A stretch of DNA of 64,000 nt from Lachnospiraceae bacterium (lineage in GTDB: Bacteria; Bacillota; Clostridia; Lachnospirales; Lachnospiraceae): assembly GCA_017387565.1 (NCBI GenBank), contig JAFOEY010000052.1:1-64000 (forward strand). The letters run 5' to 3'. The notes beneath the pieces were generated by a model. The model had not been told where the DNA came from, searched no databases, and worked only from the letters and a program-made list of their open reading frames with translations. Shown here piece after piece: positions 63,387-64,000 of this stretch. How positions within the stretch are numbered: the stretch's first letter is position 1; every line of letters starts with the position of its first letter. A program made the position numbers and the translations under genes.

Positions 63387-64000
63387 TTATACCGGGAAAC
63401 AACTACCTCCCGTAAATTCACGGACAATGGAATTGTTCGGAAGCTGATCCGTTCCAAGTCCGAGGAAATAATCCAAAAATTTCAATAACCGTTTTGCTTC
63501 ATGATATTCGGGTTCATCTTCACCGATTTCGTATAAAAGCGGTTCCGCATACTGTTTTAAAGCCGCAAGCTCATAAATGGAAGCGGAATTAAAAAATGCA
63601 TCTGCCTGTTCCTGGAAAGGAAAGATATTTTCTTCTTCTCCTTTTCTGACCGAAGGCCACATCTGAATTGTTCTTTTTGCTGATGCGCCTCTGGTACGTG
63701 CATCCCTGACCATACGGCGTAAAAGACGTCCGTCTGTTGTCGGAATGCGGTTATGGTCATCAATATTCAAGGTTGTCAGAGCACTGATATAAATCTTATA
63801 CTTACTTTCGTTTGGCAGCGCATAAGACATTTTGTCATTCAGTCCGTGAATACCTTCCAATACCAAAACATCATCCGGTCCGAGTTTTTTGATATTGCCC
63901 TTGTATTCGCTCTTTCCTGTCATAAAATTGAAAGTCGGAAGATGAACTTCTTTTCCTGCCAACAAATCAACCATATTGCGGTTAAACAGTTCAACATCCA
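63387..64000 (-). CDS. Uridine kinase-family nucleoside kinase, C-terminal part, cut by window edge
   Basis: About 204 residues visible, start beyond 64000. GKEVHLPTFNFMTGKSEYKG, VLVLEGIHGLNDKMS and TDGRLLRRMVRDARTRGAS match the uridine kinase fold's middle and end; QMWPSVRKGEE and the tail REFTGGSCFPV mark the clostridial form that usually carries an N-terminal TGS-like part (about 550 residues). The P-loop is off the window. It phosphorylates uridine or cytidine. Confidence 0.88.
   Translation of the reverse strand, partial: DVELFNRNMVDLLAGKEVHLPTFNFMTGKSEYKGNIKKLGPDDVLVLEGIHGLNDKMSYALPNESKYKIYISALTTLNIDDHNRIPTTDGRLLRRMVRDARTRGASAKRTIQMWPSVRKGEEENIFPFQEQADAFFNSASIYELAALKQYAEPLLYEIGEDEPEYHEAKRLLKFLDYFLGLGTDQLPNNSIVREFTGGSCFPV

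Overview
The window reads as a low-GC Firmicutes chromosome, most likely a Lachnospiraceae (gut Clostridia) species. This rests on gene content: HemZ, a clostridial NifS/NifU/Rrf2 iron-sulfur set, FapA (DUF342), DUF5050 and DUF3298-type proteins, YjfB, the TGS-type uridine kinase, and a class-A-like RNase P RNA. No taxonomic search was possible. Most genes lie on the minus strand; plus-strand genes are confined to 1-272, 21026-26069 and 38607-40710.

Layout. 1-1640 is the edge of a mobile element: a serine recombinase tail, ParA, a tiny DUF3970-like gene and repeated TGTTGCA motifs. 1682-9499 carries hemZ, a metallo-hydrolase, a decayed pdxT, the Fe-S cassette (rrf2, nifS, nifU), tcdA and an aminotransferase. 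9515-12290 holds a C39-like protein, a membrane protein, a broken unknown gene and a HigBA-type toxin-antitoxin pair. 12539-20717 holds rel (ppGpp), degV, groESL, a Cof phosphatase and a degenerate GGDEF protein. 21026-31184 holds yjfB, a diguanylate cyclase, an ABC-F ATPase, a PHP-HAD fusion, another Cof phosphatase and the ppk/ppx polyphosphate pair. 31415-37688 is pheA followed by a compact folate operon (folC, folE, folP, folBK, then a DUF5050 gene). 38607-40710 holds a nitroreductase and pyrBI. 41648-45349 holds a TtcA-like PP-loop protein, an HD-GYP response regulator and FapA. 45540-51051 holds a damaged ABC transporter, a metallo-hydrolase, a lipoprotein and two CobW-type GTPases. 51208-54502 holds exoA, fic and hflX. 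54506-62886 is an envelope region: a DUF3298-like lipoprotein, thiamine pyrophosphokinase with an extra Cys4 motif, and two MBOAT/SGNH acyl-transfer modules plus an acyltransferase-3. rnpB sits directly upstream of the last cluster, and a uridine kinase runs off the right edge.

The strongest unexplained signal is in the spaces between genes. Long nested palindromes, tens to several hundred bases, recur there. Three (38283, 40728, 48739) share one core hairpin. Two neighbouring ones (3211, 3492) fold into Y shapes. A separate MITE-like family (34706, with fragments at 19687 and 31321) and a fourth small family (55494, 63319) are also present. Several degenerate tandem arrays with periods of about 13-14, 17, 25 and 54 bases add to this. 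There are also at least three decayed genes: pdxT and an ABC permease with apparent internal deletions, and an HD-hydrolase tail overlapping the rel terminator.
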